This document shows, one piece after another, positions 1-6,280 of a DNA stretch of 8,160 bases. Within the stretch, counting starts at the first letter, position 1. The number at the start of each line of letters is the position of its first letter. The translations under genes were made by a program, and so were the position numbers. Source of the DNA: Bacteroidales bacterium (GTDB taxonomy: Bacteria; Bacteroidota; Bacteroidia; Bacteroidales; Bacteroidaceae). The notes beneath the pieces are model-generated. The model was not told the DNA's origin, ran no database searches, and was given only the letters and a program-made list of their open reading frames with translations. The stretch covers positions 1-8,160 of the forward strand of contig SFCY01000102.1 of assembly GCA_004558865.1 (NCBI GenBank), written 5' to 3'.

Positions 1-286
1 AGCTTGCTCGTAAGGCTACTCCGTCACTTCAGAACCATAGCTCCGGTAGGAGCGTAAGCCTGGACATGACCATTTTCCTTCCCCTTTACATATAAACTTC
101 CCATGATTCTACGGAAAATATCCGCTGTGCCACTTTATCAGAATAAAATATAAGTGTTTTCGAATATCCCCTATCCTCGCCCAGAGGGCGCGATGGGATG
201 CCCTGGCAAGGTGGGTGGTGGCGGCGTTGGCTGGGTTTGGGATGAAGAAATGGCCGGCAACATGAGGATAAGTCAGAATAAATGCT
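1..286. other. Left-edge region without a recognised gene
   Basis: No open frame here looks like a real gene. The plus frames entering from the left edge close by base 92. A 26-codon minus-strand frame (24-104) exists but has no supporting signal. Small palindromes are visible: GCTCC/GGAGC around a GGTA loop (40-53) and CGCCC/GGGCG around AGA (178-190). The word CAGAATAAA occurs twice (139-147 and 274-282), the second copy just before the promoter of the next gene. Bases 1-60 could include the tail or terminator of a gene outside the window; this cannot be decided here. Confidence 0.4.
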
Positions 287-294
287 TATCTTTG
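287..294 (+). promoter_or_regulatory. Bacteroidota -7 promoter box for the small CDS
   Basis: TATCTTTG is an exact match to the Bacteroidota sigma-ABfr -7 consensus TAnnTTTG and lies 22 bases before the ATG at 317. No clear TTTG -33 box stands about 20 bases upstream, so the match is only partial. Transcription would start near 300 and give a very short leader. Confidence 0.5.
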
Positions 295-316
295 TGCAAC
301 CAAACAATTGAAGACT

Positions 317-517
317 ATGGCAACGAAAGAAGACATTGACGCCTATCGCCGGCAGGTGTATGAGGCTTTGGTGCAGCTCCGTGGGGGAGACACCTTGGAT
401 GAGGCAGGCAGAAAAGAATTGAAAGACATTCTGGCCTCCTTCACCGATCACGAATTGGAGTTCGGAATGCCTTTCAATACGGCTGAGGAAATGGCCCGCA
501 TGCTGCTTGAGGGTTAG
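317..517 (+). CDS. Small hypothetical protein (66 aa)
   Basis: This is a 66-residue protein of a family I do not recognise. It has no signal peptide, no membrane segment and no cysteine. It is charged and rich in Glu, Leu and Ala, with likely amphipathic helices around residues 4-24 and 28-43 and a C-terminal helix after the motif FGMPFNTAEEMARMLLEG. I chose the ATG at 317; the frame can be extended by three codons to a TTG at 308, but the -7 promoter box at 287-294 and normal start usage favour the ATG. It is a single-gene unit that converges on the histidine kinase, with only 25 bases between the two stop codons. Its composition resembles the neighbouring genes, so it is probably a resident gene. 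Function unknown; helical form and small size would suit a protein-binding or regulatory role, but that is only a guess. Confidence 0.6.
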   Translation: MATKEDIDAYRRQVYEALVQLRGGDTLDEAGRKELKDILASFTDHELEFGMPFNTAEEMARMLLEG

Positions 518-542
518 CTCCAGTGGCCTTGCATGGGCTTGC

Positions 543-1985
543 CTATTCGTTCAGCGTGAAGTGGAAGCAGAGACCCCCGTTGGGATTGTTGTCCACATAG
601 ATGGTTCCCCCGTGGAGCAGCACGGCGTTCTTCACGATGGCCAAGCCCAGTCCTGTGCCGCCCATCTTGCGGCTGCGTCCCTTGTCCACTCGATAGAAGC
701 GCTCAAAGAGCCGCGGCAGATGCTCGGGCGAGACGCCGATGCCGTTGTCGCTGAATGTGAATCTCCACCGTTGGGGCAGGCCGGCTATGCTGTCGTCCTC
801 GTCGAGTTTGGCACGCAGCGTGATGGTGGTGTTCTCCCCGGCGTAGTTGATGGCGTTGTCGGTGAGGTTGCGGAACACGCTGTAGAGCAGCGATCGGTTG
901 CCGTGCACCGTCACCCGCTCGGGCAGTTGGTTGCAGAATGTCATTCCGCGCTCCTGCAGCTGCAGGTGCACGTCGTTCTCTATGCCTTTCACCAGCTCCG
1001 CGATGTCCACCAACTCGCTTGTGCCCATCAGGTCGGGGGCATCGTCGATGCGGTTGAGCGTGGAGATGTCGCGCAGCAGCGAGGTGAGGCGTTGGGACTG
1101 GGCGTAGCAGCGGTCGATGAATTGTTTCTTTGTGGCCTCCGGGGCCTGCGGATTGTTGATGAGCGTCTCCAGATAGCCTTGTATGCTGGCCACGGGGGTC
1201 TTCAGTTCGTGGGCCACGTTTTGTGTGAGTTGCCTTTTGAGTATGTCCTGCTCCTTTTGTGTGGACTGCAGTTTCTTGTAGAGTTTGATGATGCGCTCCG
1301 CAATCTCGCCAAGCTCATCGTTGGGAAATTCCACCAAGTCTTCCGTGTCCACGCTCTCGTTGTGGTCCACGCGCTTGGCAAAGGTCTGCAGGTTGGTGAT
1401 GTTCTGTCCCAGCCGGTGGGTGAAGCGATAGAGCACCCACGTGAGGATGGCTATGGCCAGGAGGGCGAACCACAGGAAATGGCTGTCGGCCGAGAGCGTG
1501 CGCACCAAGTTGTTGTCGTAGGGCATGGCCGAGCGCACCACGACGTTGGGCTTCTTCAGATAGGTGGCCGAATAGAAGTAGTATCCCTTGAGCGTCTTGC
1601 TGCTGCGGTCCACGGTGTAGCCCTGTCCCTTGTCCAGGGCCTGCCTCACCTCGGGGCGGTTGGCGTGGTTGCTGAAGTTGGCGTAGTCTTTCCTGATGTT
1701 GTCGAACACCACTTGGCCGTTGGGGCGGATGAGGGTGAGGCGCAGTCCCTTGGCTCCCCTCTGCTTGACGTAGGCCTGCAGTTGCGAGTCGCTCACCACA
1801 CTGTCCTTGAGCAGGTCGACATAAAGCAGGCGATTGAAGTCTTGCAGGCGCGTGTTGAACAGTTCCACTTTGTATTGGCGCTCGCGTATCTGCTGGAATA
1901 CGATGAAGCCGGCGGTGAACAAAAGGAACACCGCCATGACGCTGAGGTAGAGCCGTTGCCCTACTGAAAACCTCCTATAATTCAT
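543..1985 (-). CDS. Membrane sensor histidine kinase of a two-component system
   Basis: This is a 480-residue inner-membrane sensor kinase that should autophosphorylate on a histidine and pass the phosphate to the response regulator encoded just upstream. Visible architecture: transmembrane segment 1 (about residues 13-30), an extracytoplasmic sensor region (31-168), transmembrane segment 2 (169-187), a HAMP linker (about 188-240), a HisKA dimerisation domain with H259 in the H-box NVAHELKTP (256-264), and a HATPase_c domain with N-box NLTDNAINY (373-381), G1 box DNGIG (413-417), F-box LFERFYRVD (426-434) and G2 box GGTGLGLAI (442-450). All catalytic boxes look intact. An in-frame stop lies two codons before the ATG, so this is the longest possible start; the only other early ATG (residue 17) would cut into the first membrane segment. 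The first codons fall inside an intergenic repeat copy. It is probably co-transcribed with the regulator despite the 189-base gap. The signal sensed is unknown; the sensor region has no motif I recognise. Confidence 0.95.
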   Translation of the reverse strand: MNYRRFSVGQRLYLSVMAVFLLFTAGFIVFQQIRERQYKVELFNTRLQDFNRLLYVDLLKDSVVSDSQLQAYVKQRGAKGLRLTLIRPNGQVVFDNIRKDYANFSNHANRPEVRQALDKGQGYTVDRSSKTLKGYYFYSATYLKKPNVVVRSAMPYDNNLVRTLSADSHFLWFALLAIAILTWVLYRFTHRLGQNITNLQTFAKRVDHNESVDTEDLVEFPNDELGEIAERIIKLYKKLQSTQKEQDILKRQLTQNVAHELKTPVASIQGYLETLINNPQAPEATKKQFIDRCYAQSQRLTSLLRDISTLNRIDDAPDLMGTSELVDIAELVKGIENDVHLQLQERGMTFCNQLPERVTVHGNRSLLYSVFRNLTDNAINYAGENTTITLRAKLDEDDSIAGLPQRWRFTFSDNGIGVSPEHLPRLFERFYRVDKGRSRKMGGTGLGLAIVKNAVLLHGGTIYVDNNPNGGLCFHFTLNE

Positions 1986-2167
1986 AATTCACGATTCATC
2001 ATTCATAATTTCCTCGCTGCCCCCTCCTGCTATAATTCATCATTCACAATTCCTAATAGCTTGCAGTGTCTCCGTCTTGTCCATAATTGCCGCGGCGTGC
2101 GAGAGTTGATTGCCCCCCTCATCATCCGTGATCATAGGCGGCGCAAGCCAATTGTGAATTGTGGATT
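1976..2167. repeat. Cluster of ATTCAT/CACAATT intergenic repeats between regulator and kinase genes
   Basis: Two direct copies of a 22-base unit beginning TATAATTCAT lie at 1976-1997 and 2031-2052 and match at 20 of 22 positions. A further ATTCATAATT lies at 2001-2010. An inverted copy lies at 2150-2167: AATTGTGAAT at 2150-2159 is the exact reverse complement of ATTCACAATT at 2042-2051, which leaves a 98-base unique segment (2052-2149) between the inverted arms. Short AT-rich words of this kind are, from my general knowledge, common between genes in Bacteroidota. The first unit overlaps the start of the histidine kinase gene and provides its ATG. No coding sequence is evident in the unique segment. 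Confidence 0.7.
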
Positions 2168-2174
2168 GGAATGG

Positions 2175-2873
2175 TCAGGCGTCGAAGTAGTAGCCGAAGC
2201 CCAACCGCGTGACGATGCACTTGGCGAAGCGTCCCACTTTCTTGCGCAGTCGTGTGATGTTGACGTCAACGGTGCGGTCGAGCACAAGCACGTCCTTGGG
2301 CCAGACGCGCTCGATGAGCTGTTCGCGCGAGAACACGCGTCCCCGCTCAGAGAGGAGCAGGTGGAGCAGCTCAAACTCCGTCTTGGTGAAGGCCACCTCG
2401 TTGCCGTCGATGGTGACGGTCTTCTTGTCGAGGTCCATCACGAGTCCCTGATAGGAAATGACGGAGTGTTGGGGCTCACCGTGCTGCTCAGAGGTGCGGC
2501 GCAGCACGGCCCTCACCCTCACCATCACCTCGCGCAGCGAGAATGGCTTGGAGATATAGTCGTCGGCTCCGAGGTTGAAGCCTGTCACAGTGTCGTTCTC
2601 CGTATCCTTGGCAGTGAGGAAGATGATGGGGATGTCGGCTGTCGCCTCCTCCGCCTTGAGTTTCTTGGCCAGGGCGAATCCCGACATGCCGCCCATCATG
2701 ACATCGAGCAGCATCAAGTCGAACGACGGCAGGTTGTGCTGGAGCGCCTCCTCAGCGGAATTGGCGGTCTCCACCTGATAGCCTTCCGTCTCCAGATTGA
2801 ATTTAAGTATCTCACAGAGGTCTTGCTCGTCGTCGACGACAAGAATGCGATAATGATGTTCCATTTCAGTCAT
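2175..2873 (-). CDS. OmpR/PhoB-family response regulator
   Basis: This is a 232-residue cytoplasmic DNA-binding regulator, the likely partner of the kinase downstream. The receiver domain (about 8-125) has the acidic pair D14/D15, phosphoacceptor D57 in LLDVMM, the switch threonine T87 and lysine K109 in the KPF motif. The C-terminal winged-helix domain (about 137-230) shows the family's usual words: FTKTEFELLHLLL, the recognition-helix region VLVLDRTVDVNITRLRKKV, and the closing hairpin GFGYYF. The length is normal for the family. The start at 2873 is supported by AGGAG four bases before the ATG on the minus strand; a second ATG lies three codons inside. One small oddity: the loop after D57 reads MMGGMSG where MMPGMSG is usual, so the conserved proline is replaced by Gly61. 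The gene is divergent from feoAB and sits first in the minus-strand unit. Targets are unknown; feo control is possible but not shown. Confidence 0.95.
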   Translation of the reverse strand: MTEMEHHYRILVVDDEQDLCEILKFNLETEGYQVETANSAEEALQHNLPSFDLMLLDVMMGGMSGFALAKKLKAEEATADIPIIFLTAKDTENDTVTGFNLGADDYISKPFSLREVMVRVRAVLRRTSEQHGEPQHSVISYQGLVMDLDKKTVTIDGNEVAFTKTEFELLHLLLSERGRVFSREQLIERVWPKDVLVLDRTVDVNITRLRKKVGRFAKCIVTRLGFGYYFDA

Positions 2874-2928
2874 AACTCCTAAATTCTTTTGCTTCTATAT
2901 AACTAAACAGTTATTCATTGGCTTCGCA

Positions 2929-3014
2929 GTAGGAGGTGCGGCGTCCCCGCCGCACATTCACGGCATGGGTCCCCGCCGCGCATTCACGGCATGGCGACCC
3001 GCCGTGCCTCCTAC
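2929..3014. repeat. GC-rich palindromic element with a 26-base tandem repeat
   Basis: The outer arms GTAGGAGG (2929-2936) and CCTCCTAC (3007-3014) are exact inverted repeats, and the pairing continues inward after two mismatches for five more base pairs (2939-2943 with 3000-3004). Inside are two adjacent 26-base units (2943-2968 and 2969-2994) that differ at one position, and a degenerate third start after 2995. A perfect 8-bp hairpin, GTGCGGCG/CGCCGCAC with a TCCC loop, occupies 2936-2955. The element is far richer in G+C than the AT-rich DNA on both sides. It resembles a REP/BIME-like palindromic element, though I cannot name a family. On the minus strand it would lie in the 5' leader of the response regulator mRNA. 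Confidence 0.75.
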
Positions 3015-3024
3015 TTTTCTGCTG

Positions 3025-3056
3025 CAAAATTACGATTATTCCGCGGAAGAGCCAAG
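3025..3056 (-). promoter_or_regulatory. Candidate promoter of the two-component operon
   Basis: On the minus strand TAATTTTG (3025-3032) is an exact -7 box (TAnnTTTG). The word CTTG (3053-3056), 20 bases further upstream, matches the -33 box TTTG at three of four positions with proper spacing. Transcription would start near 3019 and give a leader of about 145 bases that contains the whole palindromic repeat at 2929-3014. The promoter assignment is inferred from motifs only. Confidence 0.5.
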
Positions 3057-3213
3057 GGCAGAGCGTGACAATCCTGTTACACATTTTACAAATTCCGCGT
3101 CAGCTCCGTGTCCATCCGCTCCCAATTCCACTTGTTGGTGGAAAGTCCTTGCGCCTCATCACCATTTATAGGTATTTTGCCGATAAAAGGCCGCAGCGAG
3201 AATCAATATGGAT

Positions 3214-3230
3214 TATTTTTGTTATCTTTG
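3214..3230 (+). promoter_or_regulatory. Candidate feoAB promoter with two -7 boxes
   Basis: Two exact TAnnTTTG boxes stand in tandem: TATTTTTG (3214-3221) and TATCTTTG (3223-3230). The second is the better-placed one, with a leader of about 60 bases before the ATG at 3296. No convincing TTTG -33 element and no palindromic Fur-type operator were seen around it. Confidence 0.5.
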
Positions 3231-3295
3231 CAACAAGGTTGCGGGCAGGATCCGCTAACTTTGCGCAGAATTTAAAAGACACAGATATTTTTGTT

Positions 3296-5659
3296 ATGAC
3301 ATTAAAGGAACTGAAGATTGGGCAGACCGCCGAAATCCTCTCTGTTGGGGGCCAGGGAGCCTTGCGCCAGCACTTCCTTGACATGGGCATCATCCCGGGG
3401 CAGGAAGTGAAGCTTGAGAAATATGCGCCGATGGGCGACCCGATGGAATTGCTTGTCCAGGACTACGAATTGACGCTCCGCAAGGCCGACGCCGAGAAGA
3501 TAGAGGTCAGGCCGTGCGAGAGGCAGGAGGCCCGCCAACCCCGCACCCACGACAAATACTATGCTTACGACCATGAGGGCAACGAGCATCCGGGCTATGG
3601 TGAGGCCACGCCCTTCAAGCTGCGCCCCCACGAGCATGAGCGCATCGTCAACGAGAAAGTGTCGTTCGCTCTCGTGGGCAACCAGAACTGCGGCAAGACA
3701 ACCCTCTTCAACCAGCTCACGGGCGCCAACCAGCATGTGGGCAATTTCCCGGGGGTCACCGTCGACCGCAAGACGGGCACCATCAAGGGACACCCCGAGG
3801 CCTCAGTGACCGACCTTCCTGGCATCTATTCCCTGTCTCCTTACACCAACGAGGAGATAGTGAGCCGCGAGTTCATCCTCAAGGCCCGTCCCACGGGCAT
3901 CATCAACATTGTCGACGCCACCAATCTGGAGCGCAACCTCTATCTCACCATGCAGTTGATGGAGTTGGGCGTGCCAATGGTGCTTGCGCTCAACATGATG
4001 GATGAGGTGAAGAACAATGGTGGCACCATCTTGGTGAACATCTTGGAGCAGCGGCTGGGCATTCCCGTGGTCCCCATCTCGGCCATGCGCAACGAGGGAG
4101 TGGCAGAGCTCATCGACCATGCTATCCACGTGGCCAAATACGATGAGCCGCCCCTCAGGCAGGATTTCTGCAGCCCCGACGACCACGGCGGCGCCGTGCA
4201 CCGTGCCATCCATGCCATGGCCCACCTCATAGAGGACCACGCCAAGGCCGCGGGCATTCCGCGCCAGTTTGCCGCCACCAAACTCTTGGAGGGCGACCGC
4301 TTGGTGGAGGAGGCACTGAAGATTGACGGCAACGAGCAGGACATGGTGGGACACATCCGCGAGCAGATGCAGATAGAGCGCGGGCTCGACGCCTCGGCCG
4401 CCATCGCCGACATGCGCTACAGCTTCATCCGCCGTATATGCTCCGACACGGTGGTGAAGCCCCAGGAGAGCAAGGAACATGCCCGCAGCCGCAAGATAGA
4501 CAGTGTGCTGACGGGCCGTTTCACGGCCATCCCCATGTTCCTGCTCATCATGGTGATGATATTCTATCTCACGTTCGACATCCTTGGTGGAACACTGCAG
4601 GACTGGATAGCGGAGGGCGTCGACTGGTTCACTGGCGTGAGCGACCAGGCCCTTACCTCGTGGAGCATATCGCCCGTCATCCACTCGCTCATCATCAATG
4701 GAGTCTACTCGGGCGTGGGCACCGTCGTCAGCTTCCTGCCCATCATCGTCATCCTCTTCTTCTTCCTCTCCATCTTGGAAGACAGCGGCTACATGGCGCG
4801 CATCGCCTTCTTCATGGACAAGTCGATGCGCAAGTTGGGGCTCTCGGGCCGCAGCATCGTGCCTTTGCTCATGGGCTTCGGCTGCTCGGTGCCCAGTGTG
4901 ATGGCCACGCGCACGCTCCCCTCAGAGCGCGACCGCAAGATGACGGTGATGCTCATCCCCTTCATGAGCTGTACGGCCAAACTGCCCATCTATGGCTTCT
5001 TTGTGGCGGCCTTCTTCCCGCAGCATGGCGGGCTGGTGATGACGAGCCTCTATCTCTTCTCTGTGCTGGTGGGAATCCTCGTGGCCCTGGTCACGAAGAA
5101 GGCGGCTTTCAAGGGCGAGCCAGTGCCCTTCGTGCTGGAGCTGCCCAACTATCGCTTGCCGGGCGCCAAGAGTGTGCTGCGGCTCATCTGGGACAAGACC
5201 AAGGACTTTCTCCACCGCGCCTTTGGAATCATCTTTGTGGCCACCATCGTGGTTTGGTTCCTGCAGTCGTTTGACTTCGGGCTCAACTTTATCCACGACC
5301 AGCAGCGCAGCATCCTTGCCGCCATCTCCAGTGGCATAGCCCCCGTCTTCGCCCCCTTCGGCTGCGACGACTGGCGCATCGTGTCGTCCGTCATCTGCGG
5401 CTTCATGGCCAAGGAGAGTGTGGTGGCCACGCTCACCGTGCTCTTCGGCTCCACGGCGGCGGTCCATAGTGCGCTGGTCACCACGTCGGCCATTGCGCTC
5501 TTGGTGTTCTGCCTGCTCTATACGCCCTGTGTGGCCACCATAGCCACGGTGAAGCGCGAGGTGGGCCGTTGGTATGCCGTGGGGCTGGTGATTTGGCAGA
5601 CCGCCATCGCTTGGATTTGCGCCTTCTGTGTCTACGGCCTTGCCCAATGGATTCTCTAA
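3296..5659 (+). CDS. feoB: Ferrous iron transport protein FeoAB (FeoA-FeoB fusion)
   Basis: This 787-residue inner-membrane protein should import Fe(II) and is a fusion of FeoA and FeoB. Residues 1-72 form the SH3-like FeoA domain (MTLKELKIGQ...). A charged, His-rich linker (about 73-118) follows. The G-protein domain has all five motifs: G1 GNQNCGKTT (128-136), G2 GVTV (153-156), G3 DLPG (173-176), G4 NMMD (233-236) and G5 ISAM (261-264). A helical region leads to the membrane domain (about 405-787), with many hydrophobic segments and family words such as LEDSGYMARIAFFMD, the Gly-Cys motif GFGCSVP (527-533), SCTAKLP (558-564) and YTPCVAT (742-748). The frame stays open upstream to 2936, but the ATG at 3296 is where FeoA homology begins and it lies downstream of the -7 boxes at 3214-3230, so the extension is not coding. 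No clear Shine-Dalgarno site precedes it. It heads an operon with the small cysteine-containing gene 31 bases downstream. Iron-dependent control is expected from the family, but no operator is visible. Confidence 0.96.
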   Translation: MTLKELKIGQTAEILSVGGQGALRQHFLDMGIIPGQEVKLEKYAPMGDPMELLVQDYELTLRKADAEKIEVRPCERQEARQPRTHDKYYAYDHEGNEHPGYGEATPFKLRPHEHERIVNEKVSFALVGNQNCGKTTLFNQLTGANQHVGNFPGVTVDRKTGTIKGHPEASVTDLPGIYSLSPYTNEEIVSREFILKARPTGIINIVDATNLERNLYLTMQLMELGVPMVLALNMMDEVKNNGGTILVNILEQRLGIPVVPISAMRNEGVAELIDHAIHVAKYDEPPLRQDFCSPDDHGGAVHRAIHAMAHLIEDHAKAAGIPRQFAATKLLEGDRLVEEALKIDGNEQDMVGHIREQMQIERGLDASAAIADMRYSFIRRICSDTVVKPQESKEHARSRKIDSVLTGRFTAIPMFLLIMVMIFYLTFDILGGTLQDWIAEGVDWFTGVSDQALTSWSISPVIHSLIINGVYSGVGTVVSFLPIIVILFFFLSILEDSGYMARIAFFMDKSMRKLGLSGRSIVPLLMGFGCSVPSVMATRTLPSERDRKMTVMLIPFMSCTAKLPIYGFFVAAFFPQHGGLVMTSLYLFSVLVGILVALVTKKAAFKGEPVPFVLELPNYRLPGAKSVLRLIWDKTKDFLHRAFGIIFVATIVVWFLQSFDFGLNFIHDQQRSILAAISSGIAPVFAPFGCDDWRIVSSVICGFMAKESVVATLTVLFGSTAAVHSALVTTSAIALLVFCLLYTPCVATIATVKREVGRWYAVGLVIWQTAIAWICAFCVYGLAQWIL

Positions 5660-5690
5660 AGGGTTATACCTTATTATAATATATACGACT

Positions 5691-5861
5691 ATGAACATCC
5701 AATCCATTCTGCTCGCTGTCATCATCGCAGCTCTTGTGGCGTTTGTCGTTTGGCGAATGTTTCGCAGCCACAGCCAAAAGCATGGAGGCTGCGCCCACTG
5801 CGATGTTGAGGGCTGCTCGCTGAGAGATCTGATGGCAAAGAGCAAGAAAAACAAGAAATAG
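5691..5861 (+). CDS. FeoB-associated Cys-containing small membrane protein
   Basis: This 56-residue protein has one N-terminal membrane helix (about residues 4-22), a basic stretch (WRMFRSHSQKH), then three clustered cysteines (C34, C37, C42 in GGCAHCDVEGCSL), and a lysine-rich C-terminus ending SKKNKK. This matches the small proteins often found directly after feoB (Pfam family FeoB_associated), thought to help FeoB, perhaps through metal or redox chemistry of the cysteines; the exact role is not established. The open frame can be read back into the end of feoB (to 5628), but the ATG at 5691 begins the hydrophobic helix as in the family and leaves a 31-base gap after feoB, so it is preferred. 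It is the last gene of the operon. No Shine-Dalgarno site is visible; the gap is AT-rich, which is common in this phylum. Confidence 0.88.
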   Translation: MNIQSILLAVIIAALVAFVVWRMFRSHSQKHGGCAHCDVEGCSLRDLMAKSKKNKK

Positions 5862-5893
5862 CAATGTGCTGTCAGCCCATTCATGCCGGTCTG

Positions 5894-5937
5894 CATCTGC
5901 CGCCCCACCGGCCCACATCTGCTGCCCCACCGGTCCG
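5894..5937. repeat. Two-copy tandem repeat of 22 bases
   Basis: The unit CATCTGC(C/T)GCCCCACCGG(C/T)CC(A/G) occurs twice head to tail (5894-5915 and 5916-5937) with 19 of 22 identical positions. It lies 32 bases after the FeoB-associated gene, in non-coding DNA. No function is apparent. Confidence 0.7.
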
Positions 5938-6030
5938 CAAATGAAAGCCTGTCGGCCGGCTTCCGACAGACAGGATGAAAAAAAGGATTTAGAGACAGTT
6001 TACTCCCTCACAACGACCCTTAAACATATA

Positions 6031-6064
6031 TTTGGCTGGATTCCCATCAAGGAATTCAGCCAAA
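6031..6064. terminator. 14-bp hairpin, possible terminator for convergent transcripts
   Basis: The arms 6031-6044 (TTTGGCTGGATTCC) and 6051-6064 (GGAATTCAGCCAAA) pair over 14 positions with one G-T wobble and a 6-base loop, CATCAA. It sits between the convergent feo operon and the aldo/keto reductase gene. There is no T-run directly after it on either strand, so it is not a classical intrinsic terminator; it may act as a bidirectional or factor-assisted stop, or as an mRNA 3'-end stabiliser. Confidence 0.45.
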
Positions 6065-6148
6065 CTATTGATATTTATTGCTGTCAGGTAAATTCAAAAC
6101 GGCCAAATTTATCTTGTCCGAAGCCTCATAGAATCGGACTTCGGGCTC

Positions 6149-6250
6149 CTGTTTTCGTCACTTTTTGTGGGTTAAAAAGTTAATTGCTTAGAAATCAGCA
6201 AATAAGCCTCTGAAAATTTGCGAATTTGGGTGGCCCAATGACGAAAACAG
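6149..6250. repeat. 102-base segment bounded by perfect 12-bp inverted repeats
   Basis: CTGTTTTCGTCA (6149-6160) and TGACGAAAACAG (6239-6250) are exact inverted repeats 78 bases apart. Directly inside each arm is a small hairpin: ACTTTTT/AAAAAGT (6160-6180) on the left and TTGGG/CCCAA around TGG (6226-6238) on the right. No target-site duplication is visible in the flanks and no coding frame lies inside. It could be a MITE-like remnant or a folded 3' region of the reductase transcript. Confidence 0.55.
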
Positions 6251-6280
6251 AAAAAGTTTCCTAACATATTTGTTTTTTTA

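Larger units (their letters stand above)
5862..6280. other. Gene-free convergent region between the feo operon and the aldo/keto reductase
   Basis: These 419 bases carry no convincing gene. They hold, in order, a short tandem duplication (5894-5937), a small hairpin CTGTCGG/CCGACAG with a 7-base loop (5949-5969), a 14-bp hairpin (6031-6064), a weak palindromic patch GTCCGA/TCGGAC (6116-6139), and a widely spaced 12-bp inverted repeat (6149-6250). A run of seven T (6273-6279) lies just before the reductase stop codon on the plus strand. Confidence 0.6.

Noticed and set aside
24..104. 26-codon minus-strand open frame near the left edge
   Set aside because: It has no promoter box, no Shine-Dalgarno site and no recognisable sequence, and is short enough to be chance.
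507..1967. 486-codon plus-strand open frame opposite the histidine kinase
   Set aside because: It is the antisense of a clear kinase with all catalytic boxes; the length comes from high G+C, and the predicted protein has no domain and a low-complexity Val/His/Leu-rich composition.
2061..2882. 273-codon plus-strand open frame opposite the response regulator
   Set aside because: It is antisense to an intact OmpR-type regulator, has no recognisable motif and starts in repeat-rich intergenic DNA.
3286..3293. TATTTTTG box directly before the feoAB ATG
   Set aside because: It matches the -7 consensus, but transcription would start at or after the start codon; the boxes at 3214-3230 are better placed.
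2936..3295. N-terminal extension of FeoAB to 2936
   Set aside because: The extra 120 codons run through the palindromic repeat and both promoters and encode nothing FeoA-like; homology begins at the ATG at 3296.
4922..5908. 328-codon minus-strand open frame opposite the end of feoB
   Set aside because: It is a shadow of the FeoB membrane domain and the small downstream gene, with a His/Gly/Glu-rich composition typical of antisense translation.
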